DNA from: Dyadobacter sp. 50-39
GTDB lineage: Bacteria > Bacteroidota > Bacteroidia > Cytophagales > Spirosomataceae
Length of the DNA stretch: 64,000 nt
Reading direction: 5' to 3'
NCBI GenBank assembly: GCA_001898145.1
Contig: MKSR01000047.1
Location: 372,001 to 436,000 of the forward strand
Each line of letters begins with the position of its first letter. Within the stretch, counting starts at the first letter, position 1. Both the position numbers and the translations under genes were made by a program. Under the pieces are notes generated by a model. It was not told the DNA's origin, searched no databases, and was given only the letters and a program-made list of their open reading frames with translations. This document shows positions 1 to 8,720 of the stretch, in pieces.

Positions 1-1
1 C

Positions 2-1114
2 AAGGCACGCTGGACAGCCGCACAGGCTGCTGCGAAAGCTGCACTGGATCTGAAAGCAGGTTACAAGCTCAATCTGACCGCACCGGTTACCGCCGCGCAA
101 GGTAAAATCAATTACATTTCGATGGCAATGGCTGGATACAGTGCCGACAAAACCCTGGATGCTTCCGGTGGCGACGATATTATCTTCGGCCGCTATTTCA
201 CCGCCAGCCAGACATCGGACGGAGCGCGGCAGACCGGATTGAACAACGGCCCTAACGGTTATCACAACTGGGCGGGTAATACCCCGATCGGATTGCTGGT
301 GGACGACTATGAAATGATGGACGGAACGTCCTTCTCGTGGACTAATCCGACCCATAAGACCAACCCTTACGTGAACCGTGATCCACGTTTCTATGCCACC
401 GTCATGTATGATGGTGCCCCTTGGAAACCGCGCCCTTCGGATGCGAAAGACCCTGCAAACCAAATTCAGACAGGTTCGTACGACTTGCTTGATGAAAAGG
501 GTGCATTGTTCAATCGCAAAGGATTGGATACCCGCAGCAGCACGATCGAAGACTGGAATGGTAGCCGTACCGGTTACTACATGCGTAAGTTCATCGATCC
601 GAACCCGGCATTATATGACAACACCGACCGTCAGAACATTCCATGGCCATTCCTCCGCGTAACAGAGGTGGTTTTCAACTACATCGAGGCGAGCATTGAA
701 CTGGGTCAGGATGCTGTTGCCCTTGAATGGCTCAACAAGATCCGTTTCCGTGCAGGTATGCCTGCATTGAAAGTTTCAGGATCTGCTCTCAGAGATGCTT
801 ACCGTCATGAGAAGCGCATTGAAATGGCTTATGAAGAACAGCGTTACCATGATGCTCGCCGCTGGATGATCGCGCCAACCACTCTGGGACGTTCTTTGCA
901 GTTCATCACCGTGATTGGTAAGTTCAAGGCCGGCAAATCGATGAAGGAGCCGTACCACTACGATCCGACAGTGTACGATTACACCTACACGCCTACTGAG
1001 GACAAATCGCATGAGAACCGCACCTGGGTGGACAAAATGTACTTCCGTCCATTCAGCCGCGACGAAATTAACCGCAATGCGAAGCTGGTTCAAAACCCGG
1101 GCTACGACAAGTAA
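2..1114 (+). CDS. SusD/RagB-family outer-membrane nutrient-binding lipoprotein, C-terminal part
   Basis: The reading frame is open from base 2, so the gene starts outside the window and only about 370 C-terminal residues are seen; the first in-window ATG (122) is not the true start. SusD proteins are surface lipoproteins that cap a SusC TonB-dependent channel and bind glycans or other nutrients. Family features seen here are the helical TPR-like stretch near the left edge (KAALDLKAGYKL), the late segment WPFLRVTEVVFNYIEASIE, the LNKIRFRAGMP motif, the helix RHEKRIEMAYEEQRYHDARRW and the end FSRDEINRNAKLVQNPGY. The SusC partner should lie just upstream. The signal peptide and N-terminal half cannot be judged. 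Confidence 0.93.
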   Translation, partial: KARWTAAQAAAKAALDLKAGYKLNLTAPVTAAQGKINYISMAMAGYSADKTLDASGGDDIIFGRYFTASQTSDGARQTGLNNGPNGYHNWAGNTPIGLLVDDYEMMDGTSFSWTNPTHKTNPYVNRDPRFYATVMYDGAPWKPRPSDAKDPANQIQTGSYDLLDEKGALFNRKGLDTRSSTIEDWNGSRTGYYMRKFIDPNPALYDNTDRQNIPWPFLRVTEVVFNYIEASIELGQDAVALEWLNKIRFRAGMPALKVSGSALRDAYRHEKRIEMAYEEQRYHDARRWMIAPTTLGRSLQFITVIGKFKAGKSMKEPYHYDPTVYDYTYTPTEDKSHENRTWVDKMYFRPFSRDEINRNAKLVQNPGYDK

Positions 1115-1139
1115 CGGTATCTAAGTATTCTACCGGCGA

Positions 1140-1177
1140 CTGCCCGTGCTGTTTCAGTGCGGGCAGTTTGCATTTTT
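1140..1177 (+). terminator. Intrinsic terminator after the SusD gene
   Basis: Arms CTGCCCG (1140-1146) and CGGGCAG (1160-1166) form a hairpin 25 bases after the stop codon, followed by a T-rich stretch ending in TTTTT (1173-1177). Confidence 0.75.
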
Positions 1178-1362
1178 GAGGGTTTTTGAAGACAAATTCC
1201 CACAAAACGTGGATTTAGGTAAACACTATTAAATTGGTAGAATATTTACAAACAATTGATAATTAGCATATTATGTCTTTTGGCATAGTCCTGTTAACAT
1301 GTAAGTCAGCAGTGCGAATGCACGAGAACAAACATTAATAGTTGTCTTAAAAAACAAGGATT

Positions 1363-1698
1363 ATGAAAAAGCTAGCAGTATCGGCATTAGCCCTGACGCT
1401 CATCTCGTTTGCTTCTGTTCAGGCCCAGACGGCCAATCAGACCACAGCTGATCATTCAGCGCATCAGCAGGCGACAAGTCAAAAAGCGGCGAAAGAAGAG
1501 AAGGTGGCCGTAAAACCGGAAGATTTGCCCGAGGGCGTTAAAAAGACCATAAAAAGTGACGATTTCAGTGGTTGGACGGTCAAAAAGGCATTTTTGGTCA
1601 CAGAGCCAGATAAACCACAATACTATGAGTTGCAGGTTGCTAATGGCAACCAGAATGCCAGAGTGAAACTCGATAAAGACGGAAAAAATGTAGGATAA
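1363..1698 (+). CDS. Secreted PepSY-like (DUF2874-type) small protein
   Basis: The protein has 111 residues. An N-terminal signal peptide ends near VQAQT (residues 18-23), followed by a Gln/Ala/His-rich linker. A single domain covers about residues 50-111: DLPEGVKKTIKSDDFSGW, then strands ending YYELQV and ARVKLDKDGK. This matches the PepSY-like beta-lactamase-inhibitor-like fold (PF11396) common in Bacteroidota periplasmic proteins, where it often occurs in tandem; here there is one copy. Its role is unknown, and inhibitor or calcium-handling roles are only suggested by the fold. It is monocistronic, lying between two terminators. Confidence 0.75.
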   Translation: MKKLAVSALALTLISFASVQAQTANQTTADHSAHQQATSQKAAKEEKVAVKPEDLPEGVKKTIKSDDFSGWTVKKAFLVTEPDKPQYYELQVANGNQNARVKLDKDGKNVG

Positions 1699-1729
1699 CC
1701 ATAGTATTCCTTCATTATTCAGTGATTAA

Positions 1730-1752
1730 GCCGGAGCAATCCGGCTTTTTTT
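1730..1752 (+). terminator. Intrinsic terminator after the PepSY-like gene
   Basis: Stem GCCGGA (1730-1735) and TCCGGC (1740-1745) with a 4-base loop, then seven Ts (1746-1752). It lies inside the 5' extension of the next reading frame, which argues that the next gene starts downstream of it. Confidence 0.85.
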
Positions 1753-1765
1753 ATGCCCGAGTTGC

Positions 1766-1773
1766 TAACTTTG
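1766..1773 (+). promoter_or_regulatory. Candidate Bacteroidota -7 promoter box (TAACTTTG)
   Basis: A perfect match to TAnnTTTG, 33 bases before the ATG at 1806. The upstream -33 position is only T-rich (no TTG), so support is partial. It fits transcription of the dehydrogenase gene starting after the terminator at 1730-1752. Confidence 0.45.
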
Positions 1774-1805
1774 ACCCGCTTTTATTAATCCTAACCCATC
1801 GTTCA

Positions 1806-3524
1806 ATGACCTTTATTTTACGTTTTTGTTGCATTATTTTGGCAGCATGCTTCGTGCTTTCCGGCTGCATCGGAAGAAAGCCGTCCGGCACACAGGTTGC
1901 AGTCAGTAAACAGCCCATCTCGTCCAGCGGCGCAGCGCTCTTCACAACGCATTGTGTATCGTGTCATGCGATGGAGCGGGAGGAAATCGGTCCGCGGCTT
2001 GGCGGCGTGACGAGCATGCTTTCCGAGAGCGAACTGATTAGTTTCATCAAAAATCCCAGTCATGCAATCGAGTCGGGCAATATGCGGGCGGTGAGCCTCT
2101 CGAAAAGGTATAAGATGATCATGCCGCCCTTCGATTTCTTGAAGGATGAAGAAATTCGCTCGATACTTTCCTACATTTCCGCCGAAACCAAACTCCGCGG
2201 TATAGCTCCCCTTGAAGTGAAGGCGGACACTTCATCCCAGAAGCGACTTGCCCAGCCAGTCATTAAAACAGGACTGAAAATTGAACTGGAAGACTTTGTA
2301 AACATTCCGCCGTCCAGCGATAAAATGCCTCGGACGCGCATTGCCAATATGCGCCCGCATCCCTCACAGGACGGCACGCTTTATGTGAGCGACCAACGTG
2401 GCCTCATCTACCGGATCAGCGGAAGTCAAGTGACGACTTTCATCGATCTGAGAAACCAGGTTGAGGATTTTGTCAACGAACCCGGTCTGGGAACAGGCCT
2501 TGGTAGTTTTGCTTTTCATCCCGATTTCTTGCATAACGGGCTGATTTACATTACCCACACCGAGAGATTCAAGGGCAAACCGGCTGACTATTCCTACAAC
2601 AACTCTATTAAGGTGGCACTGCAATGGGTGATTTGCGAATGGAAAATCAGCGACGTAAAGGATACTGTTTTCAAAGGCAATAGACGGGAGCTGCTTCGGA
2701 TCAACGTGCCGAACGTCGTGCATGGTACTCAGGACATTGGCTTCAACCCGGAAGCGGTAAAAGGCGATAAAGATTATGGTCTGCTATATATAGGTACAGG
2801 CGATGGTGGATCTACAATTGGTAAACATCCCGAGCTTTGCCATGACCTACATTCGTTGCTCGGAACAATCATCCGCATCGATCCCCTGGGGAACAACAGC
2901 AGAAACAGGCAATACGGCATTCCAGGGGATAACCCGTTTGTGAATGAAAAGGGCAGTATTTATCGGGAAATCTATGCCTATGGTTTCCGTAACCCGCATC
3001 GCCTGTCGTGGCACAATGGGAGGTTATTCAGCGCGGAGGTAGGCGAGTCGAATTTCGAGGAGGTGAATGTCATCGTGAAGGGCCGTGACTACGGCTGGAA
3101 TGTGCGTGAGGGTAATTTTGGTATTTCTGCCAAAGATCTGAAAAACGTGTACCCTGCGCCGGAGACGGATAGCGGCAAGTTTGAAAATCCCTACTTACAA
3201 TACGACCACATCGATGGTAATGCGATCAGTGGCGGTTACGTGTACGAAGGGCCAATAGCAGCGCTGAGAGACAAATACATTTTCGCCGACATCGTCAACG
3301 GCCGTATGTTTTATGCCAATATCGATCCGAAATTAAGTGACCGGTCTGTTTATGAACTCTCGATTATCCGCGATGGAAAGGAAACGAACCTGATTGAAAT
3401 GTCGGGCTCAAAACGGGTTGATGTCCGGGTAGAATATGACCGCTATACAAAGGAGCTCTATTTGATGACTAAAAGCGATGGCAGGATCCGGCGCGTCGCG
3501 AAAGGTTACACGGTAAATCAGTAA
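1806..3524 (+). CDS. Cytochrome c / PQQ-dependent sugar dehydrogenase (GSDH family) lipoprotein
   Basis: The protein has 572 residues from ATG 1806. A frame starting at GTG 1722 is longer but runs through a terminator. The start chosen gives a clean lipoprotein signal ending LSGC (Cys21). A class I cytochrome c domain follows: CVSCH at 50-54, with a likely Met axial ligand in MPPF. From about residue 155 comes a six-bladed glucose/sorbosone dehydrogenase propeller (FHPDF, IGTGDGG, YAYGFRNPHRLSW, EVGESNFEEVN, YGWNVREGNFG, ISGGYVYEGP). Such enzymes oxidise aldoses with PQQ and pass electrons to heme c. Location is probably outer membrane or periplasmic. The native sugar cannot be told, and no PQQ biosynthesis gene is in the window. 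Confidence 0.9.
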   Translation: MTFILRFCCIILAACFVLSGCIGRKPSGTQVAVSKQPISSSGAALFTTHCVSCHAMEREEIGPRLGGVTSMLSESELISFIKNPSHAIESGNMRAVSLSKRYKMIMPPFDFLKDEEIRSILSYISAETKLRGIAPLEVKADTSSQKRLAQPVIKTGLKIELEDFVNIPPSSDKMPRTRIANMRPHPSQDGTLYVSDQRGLIYRISGSQVTTFIDLRNQVEDFVNEPGLGTGLGSFAFHPDFLHNGLIYITHTERFKGKPADYSYNNSIKVALQWVICEWKISDVKDTVFKGNRRELLRINVPNVVHGTQDIGFNPEAVKGDKDYGLLYIGTGDGGSTIGKHPELCHDLHSLLGTIIRIDPLGNNSRNRQYGIPGDNPFVNEKGSIYREIYAYGFRNPHRLSWHNGRLFSAEVGESNFEEVNVIVKGRDYGWNVREGNFGISAKDLKNVYPAPETDSGKFENPYLQYDHIDGNAISGGYVYEGPIAALRDKYIFADIVNGRMFYANIDPKLSDRSVYELSIIRDGKETNLIEMSGSKRVDVRVEYDRYTKELYLMTKSDGRIRRVAKGYTVNQ

Positions 3525-3633
3525 TCTGGGCGCTAAATAGATTGCAGCGGCCGCTAAGTAATTGAATGGTCTTGATTTTCTGTGAGATCTGTTTCTTTGC
3601 AGCCCTCATTAAACGAAAATCAGGACATTCATT

Positions 3634-3996
3634 ATGGCTAATGTAAAAACAGTACTCGACCAATGGTCGGTAAAGGATCTTGAAGACAATTCCAGCATTA
3701 ACGTACTGGTAGAAGGTTGCTCGGAGCTCGGCAACAATGCCCAACCGGGCGTGCAAATCATCTGCATGGGGCAGTATGTGACCTACGAACCCAATATCGT
3801 AGAGCAGTGGGCCTACAAGGCCGGTAAGCAGGGTGTTTCCGAGTATTTGCTTGAAGACAAATCCTGGACTTTCCATGAAGACCAGTTCGTCAAATACTAT
3901 CTCGTTCTCGGCTCTCCGCTCAAGGCGCGTGTTACCGTTAAAACGCGGAGCTCAAAACCCAACACAAGGGATTATGACCTCCCTTTTGAAGTCTGA
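3634..3996 (+). CDS. Hypothetical protein, first gene of an unrecognised three-gene cassette
   Basis: The protein has 120 residues with no signal peptide or membrane segment. I do not recognise a family. It appears to be a small, beta-rich cytoplasmic domain: two Cys (VEGCSELG, IICMGQ), alternating hydrophobic strands (VQIICMGQYVTYEP; QFVKYYLVLG; ARVTVKTR) and an acidic or aromatic middle (EDKSWTFHEDQF). It ends 32 bases before a membrane-protein gene and shares its direction, so co-transcription is likely. No promoter matching the TAnnTTTG box stands out upstream. Confidence 0.7.
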   Translation: MANVKTVLDQWSVKDLEDNSSINVLVEGCSELGNNAQPGVQIICMGQYVTYEPNIVEQWAYKAGKQGVSEYLLEDKSWTFHEDQFVKYYLVLGSPLKARVTVKTRSSKPNTRDYDLPFEV

Positions 3997-4028
3997 TCCA
4001 CCATACATCACACACACCTTTTTTCGGA

Positions 4029-4733
4029 ATGATCAAGTACACTTATCTCACCCTGCTGGGAGTCCTTTCCATCCTTTTTCTGATTGCAGTAGTATACTAT
4101 CTCATCAAACCCGCCCCGGCCGGCGACAGCTCGGTGGGGTGGGCGACCGGAATTTTTTATCTGGCCGGACTGCTCGGAATCTTGTTATTGGCCTTGCTTT
4201 TCTGGAAAAATAAGACAGTCGGTCTGGTGATTCTGTGCGTCCCGTTGTTGTTTCTCGTGCTGCCGACACTGCGAGACGGAGCAAGGGATTTATACGCATG
4301 GTTTCCGGCCGCCAGGCGCAGTCCGCTCACCTTGCATATTGCCAACAACACCCAGGCGCTTGTGAATGTGAAGCTCGAATGCTGGTTTGGTAAACAGGAT
4401 GGCGACCAGCATTCCCTTTACAAAACATTGGAATTTACATCAAAACCGCTGGCGGTAGATCAGCACGTGCTATCCGACTACGACGCGCAACTTCTTTCTT
4501 CTAAATCCGCATTCGTCCGGCTTGTGTTTTTTGAATGCCTGCAACAGTCAGGAAACGGCTACTCCTATGTCCGGGAAATTCAGCCCTGTATGCAGTCGCA
4601 CGATGTGCCGGTGAAAGATTTCCAGGTTCGAGATTACCTGATCGCCATCGACGGAGAGAAGAATTCGGAAGCGTTTCGGGTGGAGGTGAGGCGGTTGAAG
4701 TCGGATAGTTTGTATCAAAATGGTGTATTCTAA
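4029..4733 (+). CDS. Hypothetical membrane protein with three N-terminal transmembrane helices
   Basis: The protein has 234 residues. Three hydrophobic helices lie at about 5-27, 38-58 and 62-80, followed by a soluble domain of about 150 residues (LTLHIANNTQALVNVKLECWFG to RVEVRRLKSD) that looks beta-sandwich-like. No family is recognised. It is the middle gene of a cassette: 32 bases after the preceding gene and 10 bases before the next. The soluble part may interact with the products of its neighbours; that is inference from gene order only. Confidence 0.75.
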   Translation: MIKYTYLTLLGVLSILFLIAVVYYLIKPAPAGDSSVGWATGIFYLAGLLGILLLALLFWKNKTVGLVILCVPLLFLVLPTLRDGARDLYAWFPAARRSPLTLHIANNTQALVNVKLECWFGKQDGDQHSLYKTLEFTSKPLAVDQHVLSDYDAQLLSSKSAFVRLVFFECLQQSGNGYSYVREIQPCMQSHDVPVKDFQVRDYLIAIDGEKNSEAFRVEVRRLKSDSLYQNGVF

Positions 4734-4743
4734 TTCAACAATT

Positions 4744-5634
4744 ATGCAATTGACCTTATCGAAAATGATCCCGGCGCCGTTGGGAACGTATTTAAAATTT
4801 GCCTACACGATTGAAAGCATAGGCGCTTTTCTTCTAAGCGACGGTGAGAAGGTCGTATTGTTAAGGACGGATGGTTCCATAGATCTCATCGCCAATTTGG
4901 ACGGTGAGCCGTATCAGTGGGGTGGTGTGGGAGCTGATTTTGAGGTCGAAATCCTCCAAAGAAGGGTAAACGGGTTCAAATCGCTAACCAGATACGAAAG
5001 GCAAAGACTTAAAGAATCTGCGATATACAAGTCGACGCGCAACATTCCAATCGTTAATTACGCACATGATGATGTGATCCTATTTTTCGCAGGGAAAAGC
5101 ATCGCCTTGTTGAAATGGGTGGGAGAGGAGCTTGTTGAATTGAAGAGAACCAGAACCAAAGGCAGAGATCCGATCAGATGGGCATTGGCCCCAGAACAAA
5201 ATATGCTGTTGTACGGTACGAATTACGGCGAACTGTATAGCCAGACATTTGGAAGGGATTGTTTCATCAAGTCAGTCAAAGTTGATCAGTTGCCTAACAC
5301 TTGCTATCAAATTACTTTCTCTCCTGACGGTCGACGAATGTTTGCAGGAGGCCTGGGTTTCATCAGATCTTATACTTTCGATGGCAGTACTTTTACACCA
5401 GATATGTCAATCGCCACCGCGATGCGATCATTCGAACTGGTGGAGGACTATATCATAATCAACAAAGGCATCCATGGACTCGATGTGATCCGAGTCAAAG
5501 ACAAACCGGAAAGAGTTACATCGCTCGATCTCCCTTTCATGATCGATAAAATGTATTTTCTGGCCCCACAAAAAGCACTCCTGCTGATTTCCGGCAATAC
5601 GAGCGACTGGGCGCTGTTTAAATTGTCGTGTTAG
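4744..5634 (+). CDS. Hypothetical beta-propeller-like protein, third gene of the cassette
   Basis: The protein has 296 residues from ATG 4744; an in-frame ATG at 4720 would overlap the previous gene by 14 bases. Repeating strand blocks resemble degenerate WD40 or lactonase-type blades, for example IGAFLLSDGEKVVLLRTDG, MLLYGTNYGELY and ITFSPDGRRMFAGGLGFI. There is no signal peptide, so it is probably cytoplasmic. The family is not recognised. By eye its composition is somewhat more A/T-rich than its neighbours, which may mean recent acquisition. It ends 3 bases before the stop codon of a convergent esterase gene. Confidence 0.7.
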   Translation: MQLTLSKMIPAPLGTYLKFAYTIESIGAFLLSDGEKVVLLRTDGSIDLIANLDGEPYQWGGVGADFEVEILQRRVNGFKSLTRYERQRLKESAIYKSTRNIPIVNYAHDDVILFFAGKSIALLKWVGEELVELKRTRTKGRDPIRWALAPEQNMLLYGTNYGELYSQTFGRDCFIKSVKVDQLPNTCYQITFSPDGRRMFAGGLGFIRSYTFDGSTFTPDMSIATAMRSFELVEDYIIINKGIHGLDVIRVKDKPERVTSLDLPFMIDKMYFLAPQKALLLISGNTSDWALFKLSC

Positions 5635-5637
5635 CGA

Positions 5638-6369
5638 TCACAAGTAAATCTTTACCATCTGCCGCCAATACCGGGGCCGGTGTGCTTCGTCATCCCAGAT
5701 GTAGAGCTGATGCGGTACGTCGAGCTGATGCAATGCATCACTCAAATGGCGGTTGTTGTCAAGAAATGTGTCCTCCCGCCCGATCACAAGGGTAATATCC
5801 ATTCGTCTCAACTGTTCGAGCAGCCCCTGATCCGAAATTCCCGGCACGAAATGATTGGGCATATTGAAATAAATATTCTCGTCAAAATATCCATCGAAGA
5901 GGTCGGCGAAATAGGGAAGGGGCTGGGTAAGATCGTACCGTGCGCTCATGCCGACGACCTTTGTGAAAAGCGTGGGATGCTTGAAGGCAATGTTTACCGC
6001 ATGGTACCCGCCCAGACTACAACCCGCGGCCACCAGTCCGGGCTCTTTGTTCTGAGTGCGGATAAAAGGAATTACTTCATCGAGAATATATTTCTCATAC
6101 TGGATATGGCGTGCAATACGGCAAGGGGGAGGCGCATCTGAATAAAAGCTTTCACTGTCGATACTGTCGACGCAGTAAACCTGGATTCGGCCTGTCTCGA
6201 TCCGATCTTTCATCGCATCGATCACACGCCAGTTTTCAAAATCATAAAAATGGGCTGACCTGGTCGGGAAAAATACCACCGGAATGCCCTCTCTGCCGAA
6301 TACGAGCATTTCCATGTTGCGGTTCAAAGTTGGACTAAACCATTTGTGATACGCCCTTTCCATGATCAA
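5638..6369 (-). CDS. Esterase of the putative esterase (EsD/PF00756) family
   Basis: The protein has 243 residues with an alpha/beta-hydrolase fold. The nucleophile elbow is AAGCSLGGYHA (G-C-S-L-G, Ser about 117). An acid follows in VIGREDTFLDN and the likely catalytic His is in WDDEAHRPRYW. There is no signal peptide, so it is cytoplasmic. Family members hydrolyse short acyl esters or S-formylglutathione-like substrates; the actual substrate is not evident. It lies 9 bases after the SGNH hydrolase gene on the same strand, so the two form an operon and may deacylate the same compound. Confidence 0.85.
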   Translation of the reverse strand: MIMERAYHKWFSPTLNRNMEMLVFGREGIPVVFFPTRSAHFYDFENWRVIDAMKDRIETGRIQVYCVDSIDSESFYSDAPPPCRIARHIQYEKYILDEVIPFIRTQNKEPGLVAAGCSLGGYHAVNIAFKHPTLFTKVVGMSARYDLTQPLPYFADLFDGYFDENIYFNMPNHFVPGISDQGLLEQLRRMDITLVIGREDTFLDNNRHLSDALHQLDVPHQLYIWDDEAHRPRYWRQMVKIYL

Positions 6370-6378
6370 ACGGATTGT

Positions 6379-6996
6379 TTAAGATATTTTTTGAAGTCCC
6401 CCAATGACGGCATATATATTCTCACTGATCGCTTTCTTCCATATAGCGTAGCCATCCGCACTCAGGTGAAGCCCATCTGCTTCGAACAGCGACTTGCGCG
6501 GATAGCCCTGATAATTTACCATCAAAGGAAAAATATCGACGTAATGCTGATGGGGGTCGTTGGCGACTTCCTCGCGGATTAGCTCATTGGCTGCCCTGAT
6601 CGAATCTATTATTTCCCATCTTTGGAGGCTGGGTTTAATGGAAACAAAAAAGCAAGGAATGTTGCCGAACCGTTCTCTTATCAAAGAGATAAGCTGTCGG
6701 TAGAACAGCAGCACTTCGGTGGGATGGCGGCCGTCACCCAGATCGTTGTCGCCCGCATATAGGACTATGCGTGAGGGGGCGTTCACGGTAGCCATAATAC
6801 GTTCGAAAAACCAAACGCATGCGGCCAACGTAGAGCCACCAAAGCCGAGGTTAACCGGTTTCAATTCCGCAAAATCCTGATACAAACCAGCCCATAATGT
6901 AAAGCTGGAACTCCCGTAAAAAATAGTGTCGGGCTCGTAATTTAAAGTGGATCGTTCTTTTTCTACTCGTTGTACTTCCTCTTCGTACCAGACCAT
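6379..6996 (-). CDS. SGNH/GDSL-type hydrolase
   Basis: The protein has 205 residues, a normal length for the family. The four conserved blocks are visible: block I TIFYGSSSFTLW (nucleophile Ser), block II NLGFGGSTLA, block III YAGDNDLGDG (Gly and Asn of the oxyanion hole) and block V DGLHLSADGY (Asp and His). Such enzymes cleave acyl or acetyl esters of lipids or carbohydrates. No signal peptide is seen, so action is probably cytoplasmic. It is the first gene of a two-gene operon with the downstream esterase (9-base gap). No clear promoter box was found in the 230 bases upstream. Confidence 0.88.
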   Translation of the reverse strand: MVWYEEEVQRVEKERSTLNYEPDTIFYGSSSFTLWAGLYQDFAELKPVNLGFGGSTLAACVWFFERIMATVNAPSRIVLYAGDNDLGDGRHPTEVLLFYRQLISLIRERFGNIPCFFVSIKPSLQRWEIIDSIRAANELIREEVANDPHQHYVDIFPLMVNYQGYPRKSLFEADGLHLSADGYAIWKKAISENIYAVIGGLQKIS

Positions 6997-7227
6997 ATTT
7001 TCCTGATTTAGGTATCTCTCTGATTTTGGGTGTCTATCCGTAAAAATAAGGATGACACATTAACATACAGTTAAATAATGGTCATCCGAATGAGAATTAT
7101 CACGTTATCAAGCTATTCCACCGGCAATCGCACTGGGAATCCAGCAGAAATATAATTTTTTATAAATCGGTTACAACCATCGCCTTTTGTTCGGTTTCTC
7201 TGGATTATATTCAAAACTACTATTGGC

Positions 7228-7650
7228 ATGAAAAAGACGATTTTACTCGCATTCATCTGCATCGCAACGTTTTCCTGTGATAAGAAGGAAAATGCAGCAC
7301 CACAACCGGACCTGACTCCCATTAGTCTCACTTACCAGAAGGCCGCCACCGTCCGCACTTCGGGAAGTGACTTGAAAGTGGAGCTGAAAGAAGTAAACGA
7401 CAGCCGCTGTCCGATCAATGCGGACTGTATTTCGGCTGGAAGTGCAAAGTTGGTATTCGCAGTTTCAGATGCTTCGAATCAGGTGAATGTGAATTTCGAA
7501 TTTAAAGGAGGCTCTAAAAACGATCAGGTGTTCAAGCTGGGTGGAACGGACTACGTGATTACGGTGTCGGAAGTACTTCCTTACCCGCAAATCTCGGTAA
7601 CCCCGAAGCTTGAAGATTACAAGATTGCCGTATCCATCGAAAAAAAGTAA
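7228..7650 (+). CDS. Small secreted lipoprotein of unknown function
   Basis: The protein has 140 residues. The lipoprotein signal MKKTILLAFICIATFSC ends at lipobox Cys17. The mature part carries the pattern NDSRCPINADCISAGSAKLVF, with two Cys that could form a disulfide; this is a recurring motif in small Bacteroidota lipoproteins of unknown function. The rest is beta-rich (VNVNFEFKGG, YVITVSEVLPYP), suggesting a compact sandwich in the periplasm or at the outer membrane. It is monocistronic with a strong terminator after it. Confidence 0.75.
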   Translation: MKKTILLAFICIATFSCDKKENAAPQPDLTPISLTYQKAATVRTSGSDLKVELKEVNDSRCPINADCISAGSAKLVFAVSDASNQVNVNFEFKGGSKNDQVFKLGGTDYVITVSEVLPYPQISVTPKLEDYKIAVSIEKK

Positions 7651-7680
7651 TAGATTCAGATTTGGTGTGAAGTGCAGCAA

Positions 7681-7709
7681 AAGGAGCCAGGATTGTCCTG
7701 GCTCCTTTT
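7681..7709 (+). terminator. Strong intrinsic terminator after the lipoprotein gene
   Basis: A perfect 12-bp stem (7681-7692 with 7696-7707) around a 3-base TTG loop, ending in TTTT. An A-rich stretch before the stem could also let it act on the other strand. Confidence 0.9.
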
Positions 7710-7786
7710 CTCATTTTTGGCCTCACAGGTGCCGCCAACGCAATTTGTTCGTAACTTGAACATTCCAAAACCCATTAAACAAGCCC

Positions 7787-8719
7787 ATGAAGCATATTTT
7801 TACCAGAAGACAGGCGCTTGCCGGACTGGCTGCGGCCGGTGCGGGACTGGCGCTCAGTCCGTTCAATTCCTCTGCAAACCTCGATATAAAAATGATATTG
7901 GAAAGAAAAATCCCATCTACCGGCGAAAGATTACCTGTGGTGGGACTTGGCTCCTGGCAGCAATTTGATGTAGGGCCAGGTGCTGCCGAACGCGCGCCGT
8001 TAAAGGCGGTTTTGCAAAAAATGCAGGGAATGGGTGGCAGGCTGATCGACGCCTCACCCATGTACGGTCGTGCCGAGCAGGTGATTGGAGATCTGACTAC
8101 GGATTTGAATCTGAACGACCGGTTTTTCTTTGCGACCAAAGTCTGGACTACGGGGAAGCAGGAAGGGATTGACCAAATGAGTGCCTCGCTGCGCAAAATG
8201 AAGCGCAAAAAGATCGACTTGATGCAGGTCCATAACTTGCAGGACTGGGAGACGCACCTGAAAACGCTTAAAGATTGGAAAGCCGAAGGGAAAATTAGGT
8301 ATGTGGGCATCACGCACTATACCGACGCTTCCCATGCCCGACTGGAACAAATCGTGAAATCGGAAAACATTGATTTTGTGCAGTTTAATTACTCCATACG
8401 CTCCCGGAATGCAGAAAAAAGCCTTCTGAAAGCGGCCAGGGACAGGGGAGTGGCCGTAATTATCAACGAGCCTTTCGAACAAGGCGCGCTATTCCGCGCG
8501 GTGAAAGGAAAGGAATTGCCAGGTTGGGCCAGCGACTATGATATCAAAAGCTGGGCCCAGTTTTTCCTGAAATACATCATCAGCAACGATGCCGTCACTT
8601 GCGTAATACCAGGCACCTCGGATGTGAAGCACCTGGTAGATAATCTAGCTGCCGGTGAAGGCCGTTTACCCGACGAAGCAGGCCGGAATAAGATGCGGGA
8701 ATGGATCGTGGGAATCTAG
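7787..8719 (+). CDS. Tat-exported aldo/keto reductase
   Basis: The protein has 310 residues. A twin-arginine signal is at the N terminus (TRRQALAG then AAAGAGLALSP), so export of a folded, NAD(P)-loaded enzyme is predicted. The catalytic tetrad of the AKR TIM barrel is present: Asp88 (LIDASPMYG), Tyr93, Lys118 (ATKVW) and His149 (QVHN). Cofactor-end motifs are VIPGTSDVKHLVDN near the C terminus. Substrates would be carbonyl compounds or sugars. Periplasmic AKRs with Tat signals recur in Bacteroidota and Proteobacteria. The gene ends one base before the stop codon of the convergent PQQ dehydrogenase gene. Confidence 0.9.
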   Translation: MKHIFTRRQALAGLAAAGAGLALSPFNSSANLDIKMILERKIPSTGERLPVVGLGSWQQFDVGPGAAERAPLKAVLQKMQGMGGRLIDASPMYGRAEQVIGDLTTDLNLNDRFFFATKVWTTGKQEGIDQMSASLRKMKRKKIDLMQVHNLQDWETHLKTLKDWKAEGKIRYVGITHYTDASHARLEQIVKSENIDFVQFNYSIRSRNAEKSLLKAARDRGVAVIINEPFEQGALFRAVKGKELPGWASDYDIKSWAQFFLKYIISNDAVTCVIPGTSDVKHLVDNLAAGEGRLPDEAGRNKMREWIVGI

Positions 8720-8720
8720 A

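Noticed and set aside
1722-1805. 5' extension of the GSDH lipoprotein gene from GTG 1722
   Set aside because: It contains the terminator of the preceding gene and would bury the lipoprotein signal; ATG 1806 is preceded by a -7 box.
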